Part shown: one piece after another, positions 1 through 7,500 of the stretch
How the letters are laid out: the number at the start of each line of letters is the position of its first letter
Position numbering within the stretch: position 1 is the first letter of the stretch
DNA from: UBA1794 sp050946375
GTDB lineage: Bacteria; Bacteroidota; Bacteroidia; Bacteroidales; Bacteroidaceae
DNA: 38,373 bases
Direction: 5' to 3'
NCBI GenBank assembly: GCA_050946375.1
Contig: JBMNUT010000018.1
Span: 1-38,373 of the forward strand
Notes under the pieces: model-generated
The model's input: only the letters and a program-made list of their open reading frames with translations
Told to the model about the DNA's origin: nothing
The model's database searches: none
Made by a program: the position numbers and the translations under genes

Positions 1-165
1 TATTGACGGAGCAGTAAGCCAGGAAAAGAGATAATATAGCCTTTTAATACTTAAAACATCGTAAAAATAAACGAGCAAAATCTGCAGCGATTTCCTGCAC
101 AGAGATAGTATAATTGGGCAAAAAACCGAAGGAATGAAGCCCTGAAAAGGTCGCTTGAGAGCCTC

Positions 166-583
166 TTTTTTGCCCTCAGACGACGAAAAAGAACGCGGAA
201 AACGGCTCACTCCGGCCTATTTTGAGGCTATTTTTTGCCTAAAAAGCGACGAAAAAAGTGCGGAAAATGGCTCTTTTGAGGGTTGTTTTTGCCCCAAAAT
301 CGACAAAATAACGTCGAAATAATGCCGAAATAATGCCGAAACTGCAACGAAAAACAGCTTCTGAGAGGCTATTTTCGCCCCTCAAAACAATAAAATGACG
401 ACGGAAAACGGATCCTGAGAAGCTGTTTTTGCCCCGAAACCGATAAACCAACGACGGGAAAACGGATTCTTAGGAGGTGTATTTTGCCCTTATAACGGCA
501 AAATCTGCAACAGAGGGAAACAGTTCTTAGGAGAGATATTTTGTCCTATAAACGGGCGAAAACAGCGGTGGAAACAGGTTTCC
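166..583. repeat. Degenerate ~55-bp tandem array, non-coding
   Basis: Seven head-to-tail units begin at about 166, 231, 286, 372, 426, 482 and 539. Each opens with TTTTTGCCC or a close variant, continues through CGA-AAA tracts and CGGAAAACGG, and ends near TGAGAGGCTG. Steps are 65, 55, 86, 54, 56 and 57 bp. The 86-bp unit contains an internal duplication of ATAATGCCGAA. The varying length breaks the reading frame, so short open frames here are not credible genes. A weaker related unit may lie just upstream, at about 112-165. Function is unknown. Confidence 0.75.
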
Positions 584-599
584 TTCTCTTCTTCTTTGC

Positions 600-683
600 C
601 TCCCTTAAAAGGAAAAATCCCCCGAAAGGGGAAGATTATCGGCCCTCCCCCCTCCCCCGGGCGGCTGGGGGGCACGCTGTGCA
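600..683. repeat. GC-rich palindromic extragenic stretch
   Basis: Successive short hairpins occupy this segment: CCCC-GAAA-GGGG at 620-631, a C-run at 647-652 that can pair with the G-run at 667-672, and GCAC-GCT-GTGC at 673-683. It resembles the GC-rich palindromic spacers common between genes in Bacteroidales. That comparison is from memory and unverified. No gene is present. Confidence 0.45.
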
Positions 684-748
684 CATGGGTTACGAGAAAC
701 TAAACACAAATTAGGCTTTCGAATCCTTAAAACTCCATAAAAGACCGA

Positions 749-773
749 AGACCGCACGACCGCGGTCTTTTTT
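749..773 (+). terminator. Rho-independent terminator, plus strand, no visible gene upstream
   Basis: AGACCGC (749-755) and GCGGTCT (762-768) form a perfect 7-bp stem with a 6-nt loop, followed by a T-run ending at 773. It points along the plus strand, yet no gene precedes it in the window. It may end a transcript that enters from the left or an unrecognised RNA from the repeat region. Confidence 0.55.
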
Positions 774-789
774 AGGGGTATAATAGTTT

Positions 790-835
790 GGCGCGGAGCG
801 TGGGGCCTCTGTTTCAGGGGTTTGCGCTTCGCGCC
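790..835. repeat. Long imperfect hairpin (REP-like), left copy
   Basis: GGCGCGGAGCG (790-800) pairs with CGCTTCGCGCC (825-835). Inside it, CCTCTG (806-811) pairs with CAGGGG (815-820) around a TTT loop. The G-T mismatches can form wobble pairs in RNA. It has the same architecture as the hairpin at 942-988. No T-run follows it on either strand, so it is not an obvious terminator. Confidence 0.6.
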
Positions 836-857
836 TTGGTGTGTGGATGGAGGGGTG

Positions 858-910
858 TGTGCTGTCTGGGGACAGCATTTTGGGGCGAAATGTGCTGTCT
901 GGGGACAGCA
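858..910. repeat. Pair of identical 20-bp palindromic repeats
   Basis: Two identical 20-bp copies lie at 858-877 and 891-910, 33 bp apart start to start. Each contains the palindrome TGCTGTC-TGGG-GACAGCA. The second stem extends to 8 bp, with GTGCTGTC facing GACAGCAC. The pair sits between the two larger hairpins. Confidence 0.7.
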
Positions 911-931
911 CGGGGTGTGGTGGTGGAGGGA

Positions 932-988
932 AAGAAAAAGGGTGCGAAGCGCGGGCCTCCGCTTTCGCGGGGAGGTGGCGCTTCGCAC
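932..988 (-). terminator. Long hairpin with minus-strand T-tract; likely terminator of the DPP4-type gene
   Basis: GTGCGAAGCG (942-951) and CGCTTCGCAC (979-988) form a perfect 10-bp outer stem. The inner arms CCTCCGC and GCGGGGAGG stack within it. Read on the minus strand the hairpin is followed by CCTTTTTCTTT, and it lies about 50 bp past the stop of the peptidase gene. It may therefore act as a terminator as well as a REP-like element. Confidence 0.55.
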
Positions 989-1036
989 GGTGTGTGTGGG
1001 GGGAGGGGATATATAATTATGTGTGGGGCGGCGGGC

Positions 1037-3268
1037 TCAGAGGTTTGCCTGGAAGAAGCGGGCGATGAGCTGGAAGAGGTGGCTGCGGGTGGCGCCGCCG
1101 GTGAGGTTGTGGTCGCGGTTGGTGTAGACGTGCATCTGGAATTGTTTGCCGGCCTGGACGAGGGCTTCGCTGAGCTGGGCGGTGTGCTGGTAGTGGACGT
1201 TGTCGTCGGCGAGGCCGTGGATGAGGAGGTATTGCCCTTGGAGCTGGGGGGCGTGGCGGAGGAGGGAGGTGGTGTCGTAGCCGTCGGGGTTTTCCTGGGG
1301 TGTGCGGAGGTAGCGCTCGGAGTAGGCGGTGTCGTAGAGGCGCCAGTCGGCGACGGGGGCTACGGCTACGACTGCCTTGAAGGGGGTTTGGGGCTGCATG
1401 AGGGCGAGGGTGGCTATGGTGGCTCCGTAGCTCCAGCCCCAGATGCCGATGCGACGGGGGTCGACGTAGGGGAGTGTGGCGAGGTGGCGGGCGGCGGCGG
1501 CGTGGTCGGCGGCTTCGAGGGTGCCGGGCTGGCGGTAGGTGGCGCCGCTGAAGTGGGCGCCGCGGCCGCCGGTGCCGCGGGGGTCGACGCTGGCTACGAG
1601 GTAGCCTTGGGTGGTGAGCCATGCGTCGAAGCCGAGGAGGTGGTGGCTAAAGCCGATCTGCCAGCTGTCGGCGACTTGCTGGGTCTTGGGGCCGCTGTAT
1701 TGGTAGATGATGAGGGGGTAGCGGCGGCTGGGGTCGAAGTGGGCGGGCTTGAGGAGCCAGCCGTTGAGGGTGGTGCCGTCGGGGGTGGTGAACTGGAAGA
1801 GTTCGGGGGTGGGCTTGTCGGCTACTTGCTGGGCGAGGGTGGCGGCGTGGGTGTCGGTGAGGTTGGCGAGGGTTTTGCCTTTGGCGTTGAGGATGGTGGT
1901 CTGTGGATAGGTGGTGAGGCTGGAGTGGGTGGCGATGAGGTAGGTGCAGGTGGGGGTGGTGCAGGTGGCGCGGTGGGTGCCGGGTGTGGGGGTGAGGTTG
2001 GTGGTTTTGCCGGTCTTGAGGTTGGTGGTGTAGATGGCGGTGTGGAGGGGGTCGCCGGGGAGGGTGGCGCGGTAGTAGAAGTTGCCTTTGGCGGGGTCGT
2101 AGCCGTAGTATTCTTGTACTTCGGTCTGGTCGCCGGGGGTGAGTTTCTTGCGGAGGGTGCCGCCGGGGGCGTGGAAGTAGAGGCTGTTGTAGCCGTCTTT
2201 TTCGCTGAGGTAGGTGAATCCGTCGGGGTAGAAGTGGATGGCGTCGAGGTTGTCGGGGTTGATGTAGTATTGGGCTTGGTCGCGGAGGAGGAGTCGGCAT
2301 TCTCCGGAGCGGGGGTTGGCGGCGTAGAGGTCGAGGGTGGTCTGGTTGCGGTCGAGCACGACGAGGGCGAGGCGGTCGGGCTCGGTGGTGAAGAGGAGGC
2401 GGGGTACGTAGTCGGTGGGCTTGAGGGGGAGCTTGAGGGTGCGGGTTACGCGGGACTTGATGTCGTAGGAGTGTACGCTGACGCGGGGGTTGGGGGTTCC
2501 GGCTTTGGGGTACTTGAGGCTGCTGATGCCGGGGTATTGGGCGTACTGGGTGAGCTCGGGGGCGGCGCCGGCGTAGAGGGGGAACTGGTAGGTGCCGACT
2601 TCGCTCTCGTCCCAGCGTACCCAGCAGAGCATTTGTCCGTCGGGGCTGAAGGTGAGGGCGTTTTGCATGGCGAATTCTTCTTCGTAGAGCCAGTCGGGCT
2701 TGCCGTTGAGGACTTGGCCGGGGGCGCCGTCTTTGGTGACTTGCGACTCGCTGTTGTTGAAGAGGAGCTTGACGAGGAAGATGTTGCCTTGGCGGACGAA
2801 GGCTACGAGGTTGCCGTCTTGGGAGAATACGGGGTTTTCCTGGGGGCCGCCGTCGCTGAGGGGGTCGACGGTGGAGTTGCCTATTATATATAGGTAGTAG
2901 GTGGCTACCATGGAGTGGCGGTAGAGTTTTTGGGTGGCGGTGCGGAGGAGCATTTTTCCGCCGTCGGGGGAGATTTGGAAGCCGTCGATGCGCTCGAAGG
3001 GGCAGTCGCCGATGGTGGCTATGTCGAAGAGGGTGCCGTCTGGCTCGCCGGTCTGGAAGTTGTAGCGGATGACTTGGGTGCCGCTGGGTGAGAGGCGGGC
3101 GTAGTGGGTTCCGTCGGGCAGGGGTATGGCTCCGGCGGCGGGGTCGACGGGGGCGTAGGTGCCTTGGATGGCGTCGTCGAAGGTGAGGTGGGTGGTCTGG
3201 GCGCCGGCGGGGCTGCCCATGGTCATGCAGCAGAGGGTGCTGAACAGAAGGGCTTTTTGTATATTCAT
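1037..3268 (-). CDS. Secreted dipeptidyl peptidase IV-type serine peptidase (S9B)
   Basis: The 743-residue product starts with a Sec signal peptide (cleavage probably after residue 23), so it acts in the periplasm or outside the cell. An N-terminal beta-propeller (about 30-490) contains the paired-glutamate segment WLYEEEF, which in the DPP4 family binds the substrate's free amino terminus. The C-terminal alpha/beta-hydrolase domain has GWSYGA with nucleophile Ser613, HGLADDNVH with Asp688, and RDHN with His720. Length and motif order fit the family, which removes Xaa-Pro or Xaa-Ala dipeptides from peptides; the exact specificity is inferred. The coding strand is extremely C-rich and G-poor, leaving a long spurious open frame on the opposite strand. 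A -7 element lies about 110 bp upstream and a hairpin terminator follows. Confidence 0.93.
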   Translation of the reverse strand: MNIQKALLFSTLCCMTMGSPAGAQTTHLTFDDAIQGTYAPVDPAAGAIPLPDGTHYARLSPSGTQVIRYNFQTGEPDGTLFDIATIGDCPFERIDGFQISPDGGKMLLRTATQKLYRHSMVATYYLYIIGNSTVDPLSDGGPQENPVFSQDGNLVAFVRQGNIFLVKLLFNNSESQVTKDGAPGQVLNGKPDWLYEEEFAMQNALTFSPDGQMLCWVRWDESEVGTYQFPLYAGAAPELTQYAQYPGISSLKYPKAGTPNPRVSVHSYDIKSRVTRTLKLPLKPTDYVPRLLFTTEPDRLALVVLDRNQTTLDLYAANPRSGECRLLLRDQAQYYINPDNLDAIHFYPDGFTYLSEKDGYNSLYFHAPGGTLRKKLTPGDQTEVQEYYGYDPAKGNFYYRATLPGDPLHTAIYTTNLKTGKTTNLTPTPGTHRATCTTPTCTYLIATHSSLTTYPQTTILNAKGKTLANLTDTHAATLAQQVADKPTPELFQFTTPDGTTLNGWLLKPAHFDPSRRYPLIIYQYSGPKTQQVADSWQIGFSHHLLGFDAWLTTQGYLVASVDPRGTGGRGAHFSGATYRQPGTLEAADHAAAARHLATLPYVDPRRIGIWGWSYGATIATLALMQPQTPFKAVVAVAPVADWRLYDTAYSERYLRTPQENPDGYDTTSLLRHAPQLQGQYLLIHGLADDNVHYQHTAQLSEALVQAGKQFQMHVYTNRDHNLTGGATRSHLFQLIARFFQANL

Positions 3269-3380
3269 GCTTTTTCGGTTTTTTTAGGAGGGTGAAACGG
3301 GTTGAGTGAAGTAAGGAGGGCTGTGCATGTGTGCAGGGTATCCCTCTGCACAGCTCCCCCACCCTTTTTCTTCGTGCAAG

Positions 3381-3388
3381 CAAAGATA
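3381..3388 (-). promoter_or_regulatory. Bacteroidales -7 element for the DPP4-type gene
   Basis: The minus strand reads TATCTTTG here, matching TAnnTTTG, about 110 bp before the start codon at 3268. No clear -33 TTTG is visible at the expected distance. Confidence 0.45.
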
Positions 3389-3390
3389 CG

Positions 3391-3440
3391 GTAAAAAACA
3401 AAACCGCAGGGCGTTTCGGCGGGGAAAATTCGTCCTGCGG
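3391..3440 (-). terminator. Terminator of the secreted esterase gene
   Basis: CCGCAGG at 3404-3410 pairs with CCTGCGG at 3434-3440. On the minus strand the stem is followed directly by TTTTGTTTTTT. It lies about 50 bp after the stop of the esterase gene at 3488. Confidence 0.7.
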
Positions 3441-3487
3441 CTTTGGGGAGGAAAAGGGGATAAATAAAATAAGGAGGGAGGGGCGGA

Positions 3488-4786
3488 TTACTTGTGCTGC
3501 TCGAACAGCCAGTCTTGTATGCCTTCGATGCCGTAGGCTACGAACCAGGTGGCGCGGTGGTTGCCGCCGACGAGGTGGGTGAAGAGCAGGTGGCTTCCTT
3601 CGGCCCGCATCTTGTTGGCTTCTTGGGTAAACTGCTCGGGGGTGAGGGTCATGTCCCACGTGGCTTCGGCGACGTCGCTCCCCTGCTTACGCCAGGTTTC
3701 TACCGCTTGGGCTTGCAGCTCGCTCGAGGAGGCGTCGCCCTGGCAGGAGATAATCCACAGGTTCTGCCGGTCGAGCGGGGCCATGACCGATGGGTTCCAC
3801 TTGCCGGCTACGAGCAGTGCTCCGGCAAACAGGTCGGGCTCTTTCAGCATCAGGACGATGGATGACATGCAGCCCATGGACTGGCCGGTGGTGTAGATGC
3901 GGGTGCTGTCGACCGAGTAGCGGGTCTGCAGGTCCTTCAGCAGGGCGAGGGTGGCATCCAGATGGTGGCTGTAGTTCCAGTTGTCGTCGACCGTAATGAA
4001 GGGGTATTCGGGGGCTACGACGATGCATTTGTGCCGAGCTTGTGCTGCCGGTTCGGCCCAGGAGGTGGCGCCGTTGCCCTGGTAGAGGGTCTGCTTGACC
4101 GGTCCGCTGGCTACTCCGGCATCGTGGATGAAGAGCACCAACGGATATTTCTGGCTCGGGTCGTAGTCGGCCGGCAGATAGAGGTTGTAGGGCAATGTCT
4201 GTCCCGTATAGGGGCTTACGAATTCGAGCTGCTGGAAGTCGTCGGCCACGAGGCACTTCTCGACCGTGCTCGCCATCGGCTCGCTGCTGGCTGCGTAGGT
4301 CTTCCCGGAGGTTGTCTTGATGTCTTTCGACTGGTAGACAACGGCATTGCCGGGATATTCATCGCTGCTTCCCGTGCTCCATCCTGCCCTCAGCCCGGGG
4401 CCGCCCTGCATGCGGGCACGCTCTTCCTTCTGCTCCATCTCGGCCGGCGTAGGCTGCTTCGGCTGGGCATAGAGGTCGACTTCGGCCTTTACTTCGACAA
4501 TGACATACGGTCCGTCGCTCCCCTCGGCGGCGGTGGAGGGGGCCGTGTTGGAATAGACACGTGTCACGTCTTTTCCCTCTACCCGATAGGAGTCGGCCGA
4601 GAGGCTGCGGTTGCTGATGGAGGCGTCGTACTCCAGCACTACGGTGGCGAGTTTGCGTCCGTCGCCCAGCACTTTGCTGATGGCCGTTACCGATTTTACG
4701 GGGTTTGAATCTGTTATGGAGTTGTTTTGGGCTTGTGCCAAGCCGAGGATTCCTACCAGAACCATAGTGAAGATTGCTCTTTTCAT
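3488..4786 (-). CDS. Secreted alpha/beta-hydrolase esterase (PHB-depolymerase/feruloyl-esterase-like)
   Basis: 432 residues. The start at 4786 is chosen because the protein then begins with a Sec signal peptide (MKRAIFTMVLVGILGLAQAQ); a longer frame would add 13 residues without signal character. Residues 20-185 form an N-terminal region like the immunoglobulin-like domain found in front of some esterases. The hydrolase domain (about 190-432) has GQSMG with nucleophile Ser303, QGDAS with Asp351, and GNHRATW with His410. The family splits esters such as feruloyl or acetyl groups on plant polysaccharide or short polyesters; the substrate cannot be read from sequence. It is transcribed divergently from rprY. 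A -7 element lies at 4859-4866 and a terminator at 3391-3440. Confidence 0.85.
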   Translation of the reverse strand: MKRAIFTMVLVGILGLAQAQNNSITDSNPVKSVTAISKVLGDGRKLATVVLEYDASISNRSLSADSYRVEGKDVTRVYSNTAPSTAAEGSDGPYVIVEVKAEVDLYAQPKQPTPAEMEQKEERARMQGGPGLRAGWSTGSSDEYPGNAVVYQSKDIKTTSGKTYAASSEPMASTVEKCLVADDFQQLEFVSPYTGQTLPYNLYLPADYDPSQKYPLVLFIHDAGVASGPVKQTLYQGNGATSWAEPAAQARHKCIVVAPEYPFITVDDNWNYSHHLDATLALLKDLQTRYSVDSTRIYTTGQSMGCMSSIVLMLKEPDLFAGALLVAGKWNPSVMAPLDRQNLWIISCQGDASSSELQAQAVETWRKQGSDVAEATWDMTLTPEQFTQEANKMRAEGSHLLFTHLVGGNHRATWFVAYGIEGIQDWLFEQHK

Positions 4787-4858
4787 GTCACTAAGTTTAT
4801 AATAAAAAATAAGAAGAGTAAGCACCTAATCAAGAGATTTCACCAGGCATATCCGCTG

Positions 4859-4866
4859 CAAAAATA
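4859..4866 (-). promoter_or_regulatory. -7 element for the secreted esterase gene
   Basis: The minus strand reads TATTTTTG, matching TAnnTTTG, about 73 bp before the start codon at 4786. A matching -33 box is not evident. Confidence 0.4.
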
Positions 4867-4886
4867 GAATCTGCGGCGCAATATAC

Positions 4887-4902
4887 GTTACAGCTTTGTA
4901 AC
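4887..4902. promoter_or_regulatory. Palindrome in the esterase-rprY divergent spacer (possible operator)
   Basis: GTTACA-GCTT-TGTAAC is a perfect inverted repeat with 6-bp arms. It lies just upstream of the esterase -7 element, where a regulator could act. The binding protein is unknown; RprY is one candidate by proximity only. Confidence 0.35.
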
Positions 4903-5034
4903 AAAAAGCGACTTTTTGGCCAAAACTCGCGGGAAAAAGCTAAAAAAAGAACCCTCATTGTTCCGACAGACTACGGAAAAAGAGGATATTTGCAGACGAG
5001 AACAATAAACAATTTATCACCCCTAAGACGAAAG

Positions 5035-5721
5035 ATGAAGAAATACCGGATTTTGGTTGTAGACGACGAGGAAGATTTGTGTGAGATACTGAAGTTCAAT
5101 CTTGAGAACGAAGGTTACGAAGTAGATACGGCCCACTCATCCGAGGAGGCACTCAAGCTGGACCTGAAGGTCTACGACTTGTTGCTTCTGGACGTGATGA
5201 TGGGCGAAATCTCAGGCTTCAAGTTGGCCAGCATGCTCAAGAAGAAGAAGGAAACGGCTCAAATCCCCATCATCTTCATCACGGCCAAGGATACGGAAGA
5301 CGACACGATGACGGGCTTCAGCCTGGGTGCCGACGACTACATCTCGAAGCCTTTCTCCCTGCGCGAGGTGCAAGCCCGCCTGAAGGCTGTGCTCCGCCGC
5401 ACCGCACCGCAAGAGACCCGCACCGAAGAACCCATCATCTACAAAGGGCTCTGTATCGACCCCGCTCGAAAGAGCGTGACCATCGACGGCGAAGAAGTGA
5501 GCCTCACGAAGAAGGAATACGAAATTCTGATTCTCCTGCTGCAAAACAAGGGGCGCGTCTTCTCCCGTAGCGAAATCCTCTCGAAGGTATGGACGGACGA
5601 AGTGTATGTGGTGGACCGCACAATCGACGTCAACATCACCCGGCTCCGGAAGAAGATCGGGGCCTACGGGAAATACATCGGTACGAGGCTCGGTTACGGA
5701 TATTTCTTCGAACAAGACTGA
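5035..5721 (+). CDS. rprY: OmpR-family response regulator RprY
   Basis: 228 residues. The start at 5035 places MKKYRILVVDDEED at the N-terminus, as in receiver domains; an in-frame ATG at 4990 would add 15 unstructured residues. The receiver domain (1-120) has the acidic pair at Asp10/Asp11, phospho-acceptor Asp53 in LLLLDVMMG, and the conserved Lys in ISKPFSL. The C-terminal winged helix (about 130-228) has the OmpR-type segments LTKKEYEIL and VDVNITRLRKKI-like (here IDVNITRLRKKI). It is followed after 15 bp by its kinase gene. Family, length and pairing match RprY of Bacteroides fragilis. The target genes are not visible here. Confidence 0.9.
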   Translation: MKKYRILVVDDEEDLCEILKFNLENEGYEVDTAHSSEEALKLDLKVYDLLLLDVMMGEISGFKLASMLKKKKETAQIPIIFITAKDTEDDTMTGFSLGADDYISKPFSLREVQARLKAVLRRTAPQETRTEEPIIYKGLCIDPARKSVTIDGEEVSLTKKEYEILILLLQNKGRVFSRSEILSKVWTDEVYVVDRTIDVNITRLRKKIGAYGKYIGTRLGYGYFFEQD

Positions 5722-5736
5722 CACGCTCATTTTCAC

Positions 5737-7248
5737 ATGAAATACTCTCGGCGAAACAAGCATTCTGCCTTTGCGCAAACACTCTTCCTTTCGGTCTTTT
5801 CCCTGTTTCTGGTGTTCTGCGCATGTACCATCTGGTACCAATACCATCGGGAGAAAGACTACAAAATAGGGTTGCTCTACCAGAAACTGGAAGACTACAA
5901 CCGGATTCTCATCGACGAGCTGCAATACATAACCCCCAAAAACGGCCAGACCGACGAGGAGACGAAGCGAAAGTTGGTGGAAAGGCTGGAGAAGTATCTC
6001 CCCGAACATGATCTGACCGACTTCCGCGTTACGCTCATCACGCCGGAAGGAAGCGTTTTCTACGATACCGACGAGGAAACCCCCTCCGATTTGGAAAACC
6101 ATCTGAACCGCCCGGAGATACAAGATGCCCTGCGCAAGGGAAGCGGCTACGACGTACGGCGCAATTCGTCTACCATAGGAAAAGAATACTTCTACGTCGC
6201 CACCCGGTCACCGATGGGCTACTTTGTGCGCACGGCGCTCCCCTACAACACGCAGCTGGCTGCCTCGCTCAAGATAGACTATCACTTCATCGGATTCTCC
6301 TGCTTCCTGCTCCTGGTGCTCGCCATTTTCATCGGGCTCATCGTGCGGAAAGTGGACATCACCATCATCAAGCTGCGCAGCTTCATACGCAAAGTGGACA
6401 GCGGCGCTACCATCGACGAAGACGAGGAGAAAGACTTCCCCAACAACGAGCTGGGCGAAATCTCGCAGCACCTCATCCATATCTATAAGAAGCTGAGCGA
6501 TGCCAAGCTCCAGCTGCTCGACGGACGAGAACGGCTGCTCGAACAGAAAGCCATCCAGGTGCAACAGCGCAAAGAACTGACGCAAAACGTGGCCCACGAG
6601 TTGAAAACACCCGTAGCCAGCATACAAGGCTATCTGGACATACTGGTGAATACGCCCAATCTGCCCCCCGAAAAGCGGGACACCTTCCTCAAGCAATGCT
6701 ATTCGCAGAGCACCCGCCTCGCAAACCTGCTGAAAGACATCTCGCAACTTACACTGATGGACGAAGCCTCCGACATGATTTCCAAAGAGCTGCTCGACAT
6801 ACGCCTCATAGTCTCCCGCCTTCAGGAAGAACTGCGCATCAACTATGAAGAGCACGGCATGCATTTCGAAAACAAGCTCCCTACCCGACCCATGCTCATA
6901 CGCGGAAATCAGTCGCTCATCTACTCCATCTTCCGCAACCTCATGGACAACTCCATAGCCTACGCTGGCGAAAATGCCACCATGACCATCGAGCTGCTCT
7001 CGAAAAGCAACGACCCGATGTTCCGCTTCCGCTATTCCGACAACGGGCCGGGCGTAGGAAAAGAACACCTGAGCCGCATCTTCGAACGGTTCTACCGCGT
7101 AGACAAAGGCCGTTCGCGCAAGATGGGCGGAACAGGACTGGGACTGGCCATCGTAAAAAATGCCGTATTACTACACAACGGCACCATAGAAGCCTACACA
7201 AACACACCGCACGGGCTGTGCTTCGAGTTTACCCTCCAAGCCAAATAG
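5737..7248 (+). CDS. rprX: Membrane sensor histidine kinase RprX
   Basis: 503 residues, 15 bp downstream of rprY and clearly co-transcribed. One membrane segment lies at about 13-34 and another at 183-205, enclosing a periplasmic sensor region of about 150 residues. The cytoplasmic part has a HAMP-like linker, the H-box QNVAHELKTP with His287, the N-box FRNLMDNS near Asn405, the G1 box DNGPGVG, the F-box IFERFYRVDKG and the G2 box GGTGLGLAIVKN. It autophosphorylates and passes phosphate to RprY. The signal it senses is not apparent from the sequence. A strong hairpin terminator follows at 7290. Confidence 0.9.
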   Translation: MKYSRRNKHSAFAQTLFLSVFSLFLVFCACTIWYQYHREKDYKIGLLYQKLEDYNRILIDELQYITPKNGQTDEETKRKLVERLEKYLPEHDLTDFRVTLITPEGSVFYDTDEETPSDLENHLNRPEIQDALRKGSGYDVRRNSSTIGKEYFYVATRSPMGYFVRTALPYNTQLAASLKIDYHFIGFSCFLLLVLAIFIGLIVRKVDITIIKLRSFIRKVDSGATIDEDEEKDFPNNELGEISQHLIHIYKKLSDAKLQLLDGRERLLEQKAIQVQQRKELTQNVAHELKTPVASIQGYLDILVNTPNLPPEKRDTFLKQCYSQSTRLANLLKDISQLTLMDEASDMISKELLDIRLIVSRLQEELRINYEEHGMHFENKLPTRPMLIRGNQSLIYSIFRNLMDNSIAYAGENATMTIELLSKSNDPMFRFRYSDNGPGVGKEHLSRIFERFYRVDKGRSRKMGGTGLGLAIVKNAVLLHNGTIEAYTNTPHGLCFEFTLQAK

Positions 7249-7289
7249 CCCTGCAAAAACACAACAAACTCCTTTTCTTTTCTCCACTC

Positions 7290-7329
7290 GCGCCGAATGC
7301 TTCCACAAGAACATTCGGCGCTTCTCTTT
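7290..7329 (+). terminator. Terminator after rprYX
   Basis: GCGCCGAATG (7290-7299) and CATTCGGCGC (7312-7321) form a perfect 10-bp stem with a 12-nt loop. A moderately T-rich tract, TTCTCTTTATTT, follows. It lies 41 bp after the rprX stop. Confidence 0.7.
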
Positions 7330-7334
7330 ATTTC

Positions 7335-7400
7335 CCTTGCATCTTTTCCCGAAAAGCACTGCACCTTTTCCCGAAAAGCATCGCACCCTTTTCTCACCCC
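7335..7400. repeat. 22-bp intergenic repeat, locus A (three units)
   Basis: Three consecutive units begin at 7335, 7357 and 7379. The first two share TGCA near the start and CTTTTCCCGAAAAG at the end; the third is degenerate. They sit between the rprX terminator and the promoter of the GH97 gene. Confidence 0.75.
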
Positions 7401-7425
7401 CACGGCAAATATTTCCCAGACAGAC

Positions 7426-7458
7426 TTTGGCTATTCGCACAAAAAAGAAATATATTTG
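7426..7458 (+). promoter_or_regulatory. Promoter of the GH97 gene
   Basis: TTTG at 7426-7429 and TATATTTG at 7451-7458 match the Bacteroidales -33 and -7 boxes with a 21-bp spacer. The start codon follows 42 bp later, at 7501. Confidence 0.75.
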
Positions 7459-7500
7459 CGAAAATAATACTTATCAACGAAATAACTAATCCGACACACG

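Noticed and set aside
239..451. Small repetitive protein on the minus strand in the 55-bp array
   Set aside because: Unit lengths of 54-57 bp and more are not multiples of three, so the frame would change from unit to unit. No start signal or conservation is evident.
788..2893. Open frame of 701 codons on the plus strand
   Set aside because: It lies antisense to the DPP4-type gene, is made mostly of Gly, Val, Ala and Glu from GGN/GTN runs, and has no recognisable domain. It is a by-product of the skewed composition of the real gene.
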